DNA of 64,000 nt, from the NCBI RefSeq assembly GCF_009727055.1, contig NC_052354.1:46572263-46636262 (forward strand). Reading direction: 5' to 3'. Position 1 is the stretch's first letter; every line of letters starts with the position of its first letter. The stretch comes from Benincasa hispida (lineage: Eukaryota > Streptophyta > Magnoliopsida > Cucurbitales > Cucurbitaceae). Shown here in pieces: positions 36,117 through 46,494 of the stretch. The notes beneath the pieces are model-generated. The model ran no database searches and was not told the DNA's origin. It saw only the letters and a list, made by a program, of their open reading frames with translations. The position numbers and the translations under genes are program-made.

Positions 36117-38095
36117 TGACGGGAAATTAGATGTCAATTACTCGACAACTAAAATCCCTTGGACGCAATATGCGATGCATGTTCTTAAGGTATGCGTTGA
36201 TAGTCATGCGTCGATGGTCATGCGTTGGAATGACTATGCGTTGATGAATGTATGCGATGACCATGCATCTTGTCACAAGTTTTCTTGCGCTCACGTCAAG
36301 TATAACGTGAACCTAAGTTTCTCGGGTGATCCGAGGTCGAACACAGGGACTTGTAGTTGGCTGAATACGACAATGTGCATGCGACGGTTGAATAAAAGAA
36401 TGGAAGGGAGGTTTCTATACTAACACTACTCCTACTCTTAGCTAACAGATAACGCAATGAGAATATGCATAAGAGGTAGAGACACAACAACTCTTGATAT
36501 GAAACAAATGAGTGGGAAAATAGATAAAATGCGGAGGTGTTTTCATTGCAACCCTTAAGAGTGACCGTAAGGGCAACCTTAGTCAACTCAAGCCATGCGA
36601 TCATGCTACACACACTAAAAGCCTAAATCTAGGACGTATGCAGTGGGTATGCATAAGTGTCGTGATGACCACATACAACCACCATATCCTACTTCCTGGA
36701 CGCATGCAATATCCTATCCGTAAGGCGCATACGCTGTGTGAATGCAAACGGAGCTTATCTCTAAGTTCCCTATTCTTGCTTATGCATTCCAATCCGCTCT
36801 CCCAAGTATGCCTAAGTGATGAATCATGTGCTCATAGACAAGGTAATCACATGAACTTTGTTGACATAAGATTATTCCTATCTCTAGTGAACAATACATA
36901 CATTGCTTAATGCGAACAACCACTTACCCTCCCAGACAGCTGGTTGTCGTTGACTTTACTCATAGACAAGTATTGCGTTAGCCTATAGACAGGTATTGCT
37001 ACAACTTCACACTAAGCAAATAAGGTTTACTCACACACTCACACAATGCACACCTCTTGGTGGTTTGCTACATGCTTCATATCCCTAATCCACATGACTA
37101 AGTATGCAATACTCTAGAAATCTCACTAAGTGATGCAATGAAGTTAAAGATGCTAAGCAAAAAAGATGGAGATGGAGTCGAAGGAAATAGAGAAATGCAT
37201 TGAAAACAAATTGTATGAATTCCTTAATCACAAAATGTATACATTGTAAGAAAAGAAGGGAAAATGAAGTGACCGGCTGGAAGCAAAGACTTGTTTCCAG
37301 CGAATGCGCGTCAAGGCTGCCGGTGGTGCCATGGATAGGCGGAGAAGCTGACTCTCTCGAGATCTAGCTCCAATCGAAGGCTTCGATCATCACTGGAATG
37401 GATGAAGGAGGTGAGGAACTCTCACGCATTTTCTCATGTATTTGTCTGGGTTGTAGGGGTAATCCCCGGACAAGTTGAATTTCTGCTCATCGGCTTCCTT
37501 ATATACAGCCTGGATTGCCAACAGCATTAATGGACTGCTCTGATTCTGACATTCGGCACATTTAGTCCTTTCTGAACCTCTGCTACCAATGGCGTAGTAG
37601 GTGAAATGTCAACATCATCTTTTGATTTTCTCGAGGTAGATGCGTTGATGCATTCGTTCCACCAACCTTGCGTTGATCCCTTTACCATGCCTTATTGTGT
37701 AGCCGCAATCATGTAGTGACCGCATTCACTTAATACTGCAACTCTACACGATGACCACAATCGCTTGACGAGCACAACTCCTATGCGATGGATGTATGTG
37801 GCTAATTACCGCAACATCCATGCATTGATCGAATGCATTCGCCTTTGCGATGGAGATTTTCTCTGCATGCGGTGGTCCGGTCTCTGCGTTTGCGTCCACT
37901 TCCTGCATTAGCTACAAAAATAGAACATTGAACGCATAATAATGCATAATATTGGATTAGCTGAGATTCTTAATGTTGAACACCGCAAGCTCAATTTCTC
38001 GTGAATTCCTAACATTATTGCAGTATATTCTTCTTAACAGCCCTCATAATTCTAAGTAAAAGGCCTAAGATGACATGCATTTCTGCATGTCATCA
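36117..38095 (-). mobile_element. 3' LTR of Athila-like element E1
   Basis: A minus-strand LTR of 1979 bases. U3 starts at 38095 with a perfect 11-bp stem (38069-38079 with 38084-38094) closing a GAAA loop, and the LTR ends CCCGTCA at 36117. A TATATAA box (minus) lies at 37499-37505. Its end is rich in ATGCGTTGAT repeats (36175-36265). The first 950 bases closely match 39546-40494, apart from about 34 bases near 36790 that it lacks. The two LTRs and the intervening PPT and PBS define element E1. Confidence 0.9.
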
Positions 38096-38109
38096 CACCC
38101 CCAAACTTA
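38096..38109 (-). other. Polypurine tract of element E1
   Basis: Minus strand TAAGTTTGGGGGTG immediately upstream of the LTR start TGATGACATG. The same tract adjoins the LTR of element F at 59095-59109. Confidence 0.85.
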
Positions 38110-39518
38110 AAATTATGCTTGTCCTCAAGCATGCGTTATACTCAAGAAATTCTAACTCACCTTCTTGTTGTCCTTTGTGATGACCAGTTTCTCAGAATAT
38201 AATTTACACATACCTCTGCCCATCGCCGCAATGCTCTCCTCCACTTTGGCTACTTCTTCAAAAAGATCTTTTCTAATTCACTGCAACTTTGCATTTAGCT
38301 TTTGAGAATGCGTTCATTCAAAACAATTCAAAAATTTACGATGACTTATTCAAATGCGGCATTGAACCTGGTTACGCCCTTCGCTTTGGCTTACCCCCAC
38401 GTGTGTCATACGGGCATCCAACTTCGGTTGCGTTCCATATTCAACTTAACTCTTGTCTCGCTTGATTTGGATTGCGCCGGATAGAGGAGTTGCGCTTATG
38501 CATTGATCCTGGCCACTCACTTTCGTTTTGGCTTTCCCCCACGTGTGTCATGCGAACATCCAACTACGAGTAAGTGCCTTTCAACACTTAACTCTTATCA
38601 ACATGGGTTTTCCCATTGCTTTAGCAGTGGAGTTATTATTCTAAAAAATTCTCAACACCATTTTTTTTATTGAATGATCGCAATGCAATGAACGCAATTC
38701 TCCGAGACTGCTGCCACCCCCCAAACTTAGAGGTTGGCAGCATTCTCATCGCAAAGCTAAAAACAAATTCAACAGGAATGCAGTAATAAACGTTTGCACA
38801 AAGGTTTGCACAAAATAAAACTTAAGATTTTCAAATTTTGAATAAGCTAATAAAAGTAAGGAATGCCTTGCATTGAGTAATTAGAAGATGTGGTGAATTA
38901 TACGTACCATCATAGAAATACCACAAAGCAATGCAATCAAGAAAGAAAGAATTTCAAAAGGATAAGGCATACAAGATAAAAAGACAAGAACCTTAAATGG
39001 AAAAACGCATGCGATTATGCGTTGGAATTCACGGATTGAAGCCATGCGTTGAAGGATTAAAGGAATTCTTCCGTTGTATTACGCACCAAGGAGACTTATG
39101 GAACAATCGCACTACAACCAAGAAAGCAGCCATATATCCAAAATAACAATAAAGATAGAAATAACCTAAACTAAGAAAGAAACTTAAAGATAGAGTAGAA
39201 GACGTCCCTGAAAAAATAAGAGTGTTGTCATTGGAAGGAGTCTTCCATGCAGGAGATAGCTCTCAACTGCTGAGGTCAAGTTGCCTTGACCATCGGAACT
39301 TTCGGCAATTGTTGAGCGCATGTTGGCCACCATGTGCTTAGAATTACCTTCAGCTCTTTTGCGACTGATTACCCTTCTAACTTAGGGTCAATACCGGCTT
39401 TCGGCGCATCGCCTACACTTCAATATTGTTTGCAACCTGGTCGCACAAGCTGCAATACTCCCAAGATAAAAAGGTTGTCTGTAGAGACATAAAACTCAAC
39501 AAACAATTAGCTGCCAAG
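38110..39518 (-). mobile_element. Coding-free internal region of element E1
   Basis: About 1.4 kb lies between PPT and PBS with no gag or pol motif in any frame. It resembles the 3' noncoding region of element F (59110-60800): a CTTGTCCTCAAGCAT box by the PPT, a duplicated motif with GTGTCAT.CG..CATCCAACT (38371-38458 and 38510-38600), and a second polypurine tract (38714-38730). E1 is therefore a non-autonomous derivative that could move only with proteins supplied in trans. Confidence 0.8.
38714..38730 (-). other. Second polypurine tract in E1
   Basis: Minus strand CTAAGTTTGGGGGGTGG, about 620 bases upstream of the LTR-adjacent tract. Element F has an equivalent at 59826-59845. Confidence 0.6.
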
Positions 39519-39536
39519 TCCCCAGCAACGGCACCA
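39519..39536 (-). other. Primer-binding site, tRNA-Asp (element E1)
   Basis: The plus strand reads TCCCCAGCAACGGCACCA, matching the plant tRNA-Asp 3' end TCCCCGGCAACGGCGCCA at 16 of 18 positions. It lies about 10 bases from the LTR end at 39546. A tRNA-Asp primer is typical of Athila/Tat elements. Confidence 0.88.
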
Positions 39537-39545
39537 AAAACTTGG

Positions 39546-40494
39546 TGATGGGAAATTAGATGTCAATTACTCGACAACTAAAATCCCTTGGACGTAATAT
39601 GCAATGCATGTTCTTAAGGTATGCATTGATAGTCATGCATCAATGATCATGTGTTGGAATGACTATGCGTTGATGAATGTATATGATGACCATGCATCCT
39701 GTCACAAGTTTTCTTGTGCTCACGACAAGTATAACGCGAACGCAAGTTTCTCGGGTGGTCCGAGATCGAACACAGGGACTTGTAGCTGGCTGAATCCGGT
39801 AATGTGCATGCGACGATTGAATAAAAGAATGGAAGGGAGGTTTCTATACTAACACTACTCCTACTCCTAGCTAACAGACAACGCAATGAGAATATGCATA
39901 AGAGATAGAGACACGACAACTCTTGACACGAAACAAATGAATGGAAAAATAGATAAAATGCGGAGGTGTTTTCATTACAACCCTTAAGAGTGACTGCAAG
40001 GGCGACCTTAGTCAAATCAAGCCATGCAATCATGCTATACACACTAAAAGCCTAAATCTAGGATGTATGCGGTGGGTATGCATAAGTGTCGAGATGACCG
40101 CATACAACCACCATATCCTACTTCTTGGACGCATACAATATCCTATCAGTAGGACGCATACACTGTGTGATAGCAAACAGAGCTTATCTCTAAGTTCTCA
40201 TTCTTGCTTATGTGTTCTAATCCGCTCTCCTGAGTCTTAGATTTGAATTTTAGACTACTCTTCTAAGTATGCCTAAGTGATGAATGATGCGCTCATAGAC
40301 AAGGTAATCGCATGAACTTTGCTGACATAAGATTATTCCTATCTCTAGTGAACAATACATACATTACTTAATGCGACCAACCACTTACCCTCTCGAGCAG
40401 TTGGTTGTTGCTGACTTTACTCATAGACAAGTATTGCGTTAGCCTATAGATAGGCATTGCTACAGCTTCACACTAAGCAAATAAAGTTTACTCA
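39546..40494 (-). mobile_element. 5' LTR of element E1, U3 deleted
   Basis: The R-U5 half of an LTR nearly identical to 36117-37065. The match ends at about 40494, where the sequence switches within a few bases to the 3' ORF of the neighbouring element. One deletion therefore removed this LTR's promoter half and the 3' end of element E2. Confidence 0.88.
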
Positions 40495-41664
40495 CATGCT
40501 TACCCTCCCGTGTGGGTCATCAACATGTGGCGGTGGAAGGGAATGTTGCGGTGATGATGCTGAAGGTGAGGATGGGGTTGCTGGGTATGCGGTTGGAGAA
40601 TTTGGGGTAAGGAGAAGGTTGGTCAAATGCTCAGGAAGGGAAGAAGAAGAAGGTTGTGTGAGAGGGTTTGGAGGGCGAATTATTAAGGATAAAGGGTCTA
40701 AAGGTTCTGGTTCTTGCGTTGTTTCTTCTTGGATTTTCTCCTTTCCCTTATCATCCCTATGTTGTCTCTTCGACTTGGGCTCTTGCGGCATATTCAAATC
40801 AATTTTAGGCCTCTTCAAAGGAAGCTCAGGGTAGTGTGGGGAATCTTTGAAGAGCAACTTCAAAATCTTGACGTTTATCAAGCCGTGAACTTCTGCCATT
40901 GGCTCTTCATCAATGCCCACACCTAGTGATAGGCATAAACTTGAAACTGTCCATGGGAAGAAGTACTGTCCTCTTATGTGCCCCACAAAACCTCGAATTT
41001 TTCTTGTGATCAACAGGCCTACATCAATTGGAATACCGCATGTAATGCAATATGTGGCCGTAACTCGATCCCTTGAAATTGTCTTGTCATGGGAAGTTGG
41101 GATCAGCCACCATTTGACCAAATAAACCCAAAGTCGTGCCTCCGGAAACAGAGTCTTGAACGCCAGGGTCTTGATGCCTTTTAAAGAAACCATCCACTTA
41201 GTGCCCAGTTGCGTTAATACTCATAGCACATCTTCTATCTGGTCTTCAGTGAGATCATCAATGATTTTGTTGCCCAGTGCATCTGGGTTATCCTTCATTT
41301 GGTATAGTTCATTGATGTCCCTTGCACTGAAAGACACCATTTGCACTTTTATGGTCACCACATCCTTGGTGCCATGCAGCCGTCCATGGTAGAAGTCGCA
41401 CATTACCTTTAGAACAACAATGGCTGGGCACTGGCAAAATGTGTCCCAACCATGTTCCACGATCACGCTCGTGATCAGATCTGGTAGTGGCGTTGGCGCA
41501 GGGAAAAAGCCCATCTCCATCAACAAGTCATCATTCTCCTTCTCTTTTGATGTACGCACCTTTGCCAACGCGGGCTTGCTGCTCTCTACAACTGTTTTTC
41601 CCTTTCTCTTGGTCAACGCAAGGTGAGATTGTTGCCTTTGTTTTTTTTTTCTCATTCCTTGCAT
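40492..41664 (-). pseudogene. Athila-type third ORF, 'putative plant transposon protein' domain
   Basis: Two minus-strand frames (41664-41221 and 41193-40492), split by a stop at about 41220, make one protein. The conserved part runs from MEMGFFPAPTPLPDLI through CDFYHGRLHG, VWLIPTSHDKTISRDR-type and ITCGIPIDVGLLI to the FPWTVSSLC end. I assign it from memory to the plant-transposon domain found downstream of, or in place of, pol in Athila-like elements (Pfam Transposase_32 type). A proline/serine-rich tail follows. Its role is unknown. The C-terminus ends at the junction with E1's LTR. Confidence 0.7.
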
Positions 41665-42500
41665 TGTTCCTCCTTCTCTCGTTCAGCAAGTTCCTTGCCC
41701 TTCTTCTTAAACGCTGCCTATTAGCTTCGCGCTTCCTTTCCTTCTCTTCTCTCATTCTTCTTTCTTTTTCTGTCTTTTTTTTTCTTTTCTTCTTCTTCCT
41801 CTTCTCTCTCTTCTTTTTCAAACTCTTCCACAAATTGCTCAGAGGCCAACAAAAGGCGTTGTTCCTCTTTGAGCCGCCTTATTTCTTCAAGTCTCAAGAT
41901 CTCATTATTGCGGCGCACCTCCTCATCACGTAATCTTCTTCTTCTATCACCTTCTGCGATGATAAGTTTCGCCCGCTCCATTTTCTCCTATCTCTCTTCC
42001 TCTTCCTTTCTCCTCCTTTCCTCTTCTTCTAATGCATTGATCAAAATTGAAGGGTCAACGGTAGACCCTTGCGGCGCATTCTTCTTGCGACGCTGCATCA
42101 AGGGGGTATCTTCTCCTTCTTCGCGTTCGTCGGTCGCAACCAATTGCATTGTTCCAGGTTGCGCTGACTCCCTAAGTTGCGCTGGTTCCCCCTTGTCCTC
42201 CCTCATAGAGGTGGATTCACCATCCATCTCTGGGCTTGCAGCCCTTTTCTTCTTTTCTTCTTCCTTCTTCAGGCGCCTTTCCTCCGCCTGCGCTCTTTCC
42301 TTTCTTCCTTCTCTTTCCTCTTCTTTAGCTTGGCCTCCTCATCTTCTTCATCCTCATTCTTTTTTTTATTCTTTTTCTCTTTGTGATGATGGGATGGCTC
42401 ACCTTTTCCAACCTTTCTTCTCTTGCTCTTCTTTTTCTTCCCTTTCTCCTCTTCCACCTCTGGTTGCTTCTCTGTCGTGACTTCCTCTAACGCGACTCTG
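41665..42500 (-). pseudogene. Lys/Glu-rich coiled-coil N-region of the third ORF
   Basis: Successive minus-strand frames (42457-42269, 42227-41988, 41981-41721, 41833-41531) of highly charged sequence: KKKKSKRRK near the start, long E/R/K heptad-like stretches such as ALEEEERRRKEEEER, and short polar linkers. Two stops and one or two frameshifts interrupt it. It precedes the conserved domain in the same orientation and was probably one protein with it. The charge bias makes all opposite-strand S/F/L-rich frames here shadows. Confidence 0.65.
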
Positions 42501-42599
42501 ATGGGTCCTTCATAGGATTATACTTGCGTAGTTTCCTCAGATCCCTTATGGACAGAGTGTTTTCTCCTTGTCTCCTCTTCCACCACTTCTTCCATCACT

Positions 42600-43508
42600 G
42601 TCACTTCCTCCATCATCGTCACAGTCACCTCCTCCGTAAGCCACTTGAGCCGGTGCAGCGGATTGCACTAATTGTTGAGATCACCGCGGCCATCTGAGCG
42701 GCCAGAGTCGTCATTGTCTCCGTAGGGACAATGGCAGTTTCATTCTTTCTTCTTTCGGAGCCTCTACCTTCATAACCATCATCAATCCAGTCATCCATGT
42801 TCCACGAGGTGTGGTCAAGGATGACCTTGGCCTCGGTATACATCCTATCCATAAGCCTCCTGCCGCAGAGGCGTCAGTAACAGCCTGTGTTGATTTGTTC
42901 AGGCCATTATAAAATGTCTCCATCAGGACGCAATCGGGTATCCCGATATGGGGGCAGTTATTCGTCAGTCTCCTAAATCACACCCAGGCAGTGCTCAGGG
43001 TCTCATTTTCCATTTGTTCAAAGTTTAGCACATCCTTCTGTTACCTTGCGTTGACAGCCGATGGGAAAAACTTCTTCATGAACCGCTCAACTAGCTGATC
43101 CCATGAAGTAATCTCGTTTGGCTCCAGTGAATGAGCCCACCTCTTGGCTTCATCCCTCAAGGTGTAAGGGAATAAATACAGTCCAATACCCTCAGGGGTA
43201 ACGCCAAGTATTGAGAAGTCGCCGCACATCTCGACAAAGCTGGTCAAGTGGGCATGTGGGTCTTCACCTTGCATACCCCCAAATTACCCTACATTCTGAA
43301 TCATTTGAAGCATGACCGGCTTGATCTTAAATCTTGCATCCTCCTCTACCATAGGCCTTGAAATCCCAGGCAAAAAATCGTACAGATTGGACGCTGCGTA
43401 GTTCCTCATGGGAATGTTGCGATCAACAGCAAGGAACACTGGATCCTACACTGGCCGTACCGCCCCTTGATTTCCTGCGGGAGCCACATTGTCATTATTA
43501 TCTACCAT
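42600..43508 (-). pseudogene. Athila-like gag (element E2)
   Basis: Starts at ATG 43508-43506 (MVDNNDNVAPAGNQG). It continues with RNIPMRNYAA, then IKPVMLQMIQNVG, the Retrotrans_gag core DPHAHLTSFVEMCGDFSILG, then LFPYTLRDEAKRWAHSL and WDQLVERFMKKFFPS, and ends with FYNGLNKSTQAVTDASAAGG. Two in-frame stops occur before the core and a frameshift lies near 42890. It is a capsid-forming protein in intact elements. No protease or RT follows: gag is joined to the charged third ORF at about 42500-42600. Confidence 0.87.
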
Positions 43509-43708
43509 ATTACCTGTTTTCTTTCACCTTGCTCAATTCTGGTGTGCCCTAGCGCGAAATGTACGCTAGATCTCTGGGTCAGCTTCAAATTCTGGTTCGG
43601 TACCAGTACTCATAAACTGTCAGACTACTCTCCGCGTTGAACAACCAGTACAAAGAGATCTGTCCTACAAAATACCACAAACATACTCAAACAATAATCG
43701 TTAACCAA

Positions 43709-43726
43709 TCCTCGGCAACAGCGCCA
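43709..43726 (-). other. Primer-binding site, tRNA-Asp (element E2)
   Basis: Plus strand TCCTCGGCAACAGCGCCA, 16 of 18 matches to the tRNA-Asp 3' end, seven bases from the LTR at 43733. Confidence 0.88.
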
Positions 43727-43732
43727 TAAACT

Positions 43733-45699
43733 TGTTTGACATAAAAATTGTGATGATGCCATAAACTTGTAAGCATAAAATTTATCTTCTTATGTCATAC
43801 AACGCTTAAGATTCGGTGATTCTAAATAGGCATATGGATGGTGATGAATGATGGATCATACAAGCTCATGTTACCATAAACTCATTGACTTGGAATGGAA
43901 ATGGAATGTGGATGTTGTGTTATGTTAATTCAGACACACTTTATTTATGCGATACTACTTCTAGATATGCGTTATTTATGAGAATTTTGTAGTATACTAT
44001 GCGTTGGAACCAAGTATAATTCCACTGCAAGTTTCTTGGTGTGATCTGAGGTTGAACACAGTGATTGTTTAGGTTAATTGCGTTACATTCATGATATATG
44101 CGACCGGGGATTTTTTCAATTTAATAAAAGTGAGGTTTGTACATGCGATAAAGTAAATTTGTGCAGTAAAGTAAAGATGCGTTAAAATAAATGTGCGGTA
44201 AAAGTAAAGTGCGGTAAAAGTAAACCTAAGCTATGATGATATAATATATAGGTTACATGATACGTGATACCGAGATTGAGACTGACTATGAAGATTATAC
44301 AAAGAATCATGTTATGTGGTGGCAAGGCTTATGTGCGAAGCAGAAAGAGACAGGATAATTAATATAAACATCGTAAGTTCCTTAATTACGTTAAAGACAT
44401 AAGTGCGGTTCCGCTTTCCCTTGGCGTACACCTCTCGATGATCGGCCGTGTTTCCCACATCTCTGTGGTGAAACAGGGACGAACGTAGTGAACCCAAGGT
44501 TGCTTCCATCTCTGGAAGTACTTCTCTCTTTAGTTAACGCATTCTTCTAACCTTTTTTCGACAGATCAGAATGGCATCTTCACTTCTGCTCTCACAGGTG
44601 AAGATGTCGTCTAGCATGCTTTAACTAAGCATCCTTATTTCTTTAACACATATTAAATTACTTGTTTAATTCATATTAATCACCAAGGGATTAAGAAAAC
44701 ATCGTGGAGAAAGCGATTCATGGAGGAATGGAAATAGACAGAAACGTGGAAATGAAAATGATCATGACAATTAATTATAAAATCAAGCATTTGATACATG
44801 GTTGTGAATGATTTAGACTAAGAAGATGAAATACAATTGATGAATAACAGTTAGAAATAGATACAGAAGAGTGCCATTGACACCGATCTGGATGGAGAGA
44901 TTGCTTGCCGGCATATGGAGTGAATGGAAGGATGAGCTTCCCTCTCAGGCTTGCTCAAAGGTAGAGTTGATCTAGGTACAGAGCTTCACAGTGGGGATTT
45001 GGAATGATTCGCCCTGAGACTCACCTTTCGGCCTTGCCTCTTTTCTTCCCGGATCTTCTCCGATCAGCACTCAGATCAGCTTCTCTCTCAATATACAAAT
45101 ATCAAAATAGCCTCGTATCCAGTATATCTTTTAATGAATTCTTTGAGGGTATTTATAGATGAATGCTCTGACTCTCTGTTGTGTGGTCCCTACTTTATTG
45201 TTATGAAAATTCTGAAAATGGTGGAATAAATATTCCTTCTATTATGTAATCAATCCGTCGAAAATGCACAACGGTTAGTTGTACAAGTGTCAAAATCCTC
45301 CACAATTGCGTTGCTCATTTTCATCTTTCGATCATGTGCTCGCATGCGGTGTTGTTTTTATTTACCGCATGCAGTTGAAATTCAGCTCTGGATCGACTGT
45401 CACATGCACCGTCATTATGTTGATCGTCTATTCATTCCTGAATGATGGGCGCAATGCAACGTAGATGCGTTAATCTTTTTCTCTTGAGCCATGAACACAT
45501 ACGATGACTGGATTTCCTGTAAAACGGACTTGATATATTCTTTTCTACCATCGCAAAAGCGTTAGTGGGTGTATTGACGACAATTTATAATTCTTGCATT
45601 TCTTAGCCCATTTCTATACAATTGATGCAACTTTCCTCTCTTTTAACCGCAATATCTAAATAAAGCAGTATAAATAACTTGTATTTCTACAAGTTATCA
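43733..45699 (-). mobile_element. 5' LTR of Athila-like element E2
   Basis: A minus-strand LTR of 1967 bases, with U3 starting at 45699 (TGATAACTTGTAGAAATAC) and ending at the PBS side at 43733. TATAAATA (minus) lies at 45150-45157. Terminal hairpin arms are 45673-45683 and 45688-45698. It is the same family as 57302-59094, and both carry an internal hairpin around GTGAAGATG (here 44575-44606). Its right neighbour is a half LTR of subfamily A. Confidence 0.87.
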
Positions 45700-46494
45700 A
45701 CTTTCCATGAGTAGCTAAATTTCCAAATGGGTTGAGAAGTACTTAGCTAGCATGACCTAAGATTTACACTTTATGCGATCATCTTATCTTATGTATAGGT
45801 CATTCACCCTTTAGATATACTTGAGAGAGTAGTCCAAAGAAAGAATCTAGACTTGAGAGAGTCAAATTAGAATCTAGGCTTGAGAGAGTCAGATTAGAAC
45901 CACATAAGCAAGAGATAGAAACTTAGACATAAGTTCTATTTGCTATTACGCATCACATGCACCCTAGAAACAGGATATGATATTATGCGGTCATCTTGTG
46001 TATGTGGGCATCATTCATCATCGCATAGACAAGAATAGAGGCTTAGACATAAGTCCTATTGACATTTTTGTATATATCGCATGCATCCTAGAAATAGGAA
46101 CTATGGCATTTGCATTGAGAGATGACATGTCGTGTTTATGTGTAGCATGATCGCATAACTTGAACGCAATCTTAGGAAGTGTTAGCTAAACCCCTTCTCA
46201 ACCCATTCATCACATACTCATTATAATTCTCAATTTCATCAACCATTTATTCGAACTCCGTCGTATAGGAAATATACTTAATCAAAACACCATCCAACTT
46301 ATTTTTTTCACCACCGCAAGAGAATCAAAATTAGTTATCGCATAATTACTCAGTAGTCCCTATGTTCGACCCTGGACTTACTAGGAAACCTAGTGAGGCT
46401 TATACTTGGGTCTTATTAGGAAAACTTGTATGTGCAATGCATATCACATCACCGCAAACTTATACCATAATCGCATCATATTTACAACGCATCA
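45700..46494 (+). mobile_element. 3' half of a subfamily A Athila-like LTR
   Basis: Homologous to 7395-8192 on the same strand (shared CATGAGTAGCTAAATTTC, GTTAGCTAAACCCCTTCTCA and the ...CAACGCATCA end). The 5' half is missing at the junction with element E2. Confidence 0.85.

Noticed and set aside
41420..42480. Long Ser/Phe/Leu-rich plus-strand frames
   Set aside because: Mirror image of the Lys/Glu-rich minus-strand transposon ORF.
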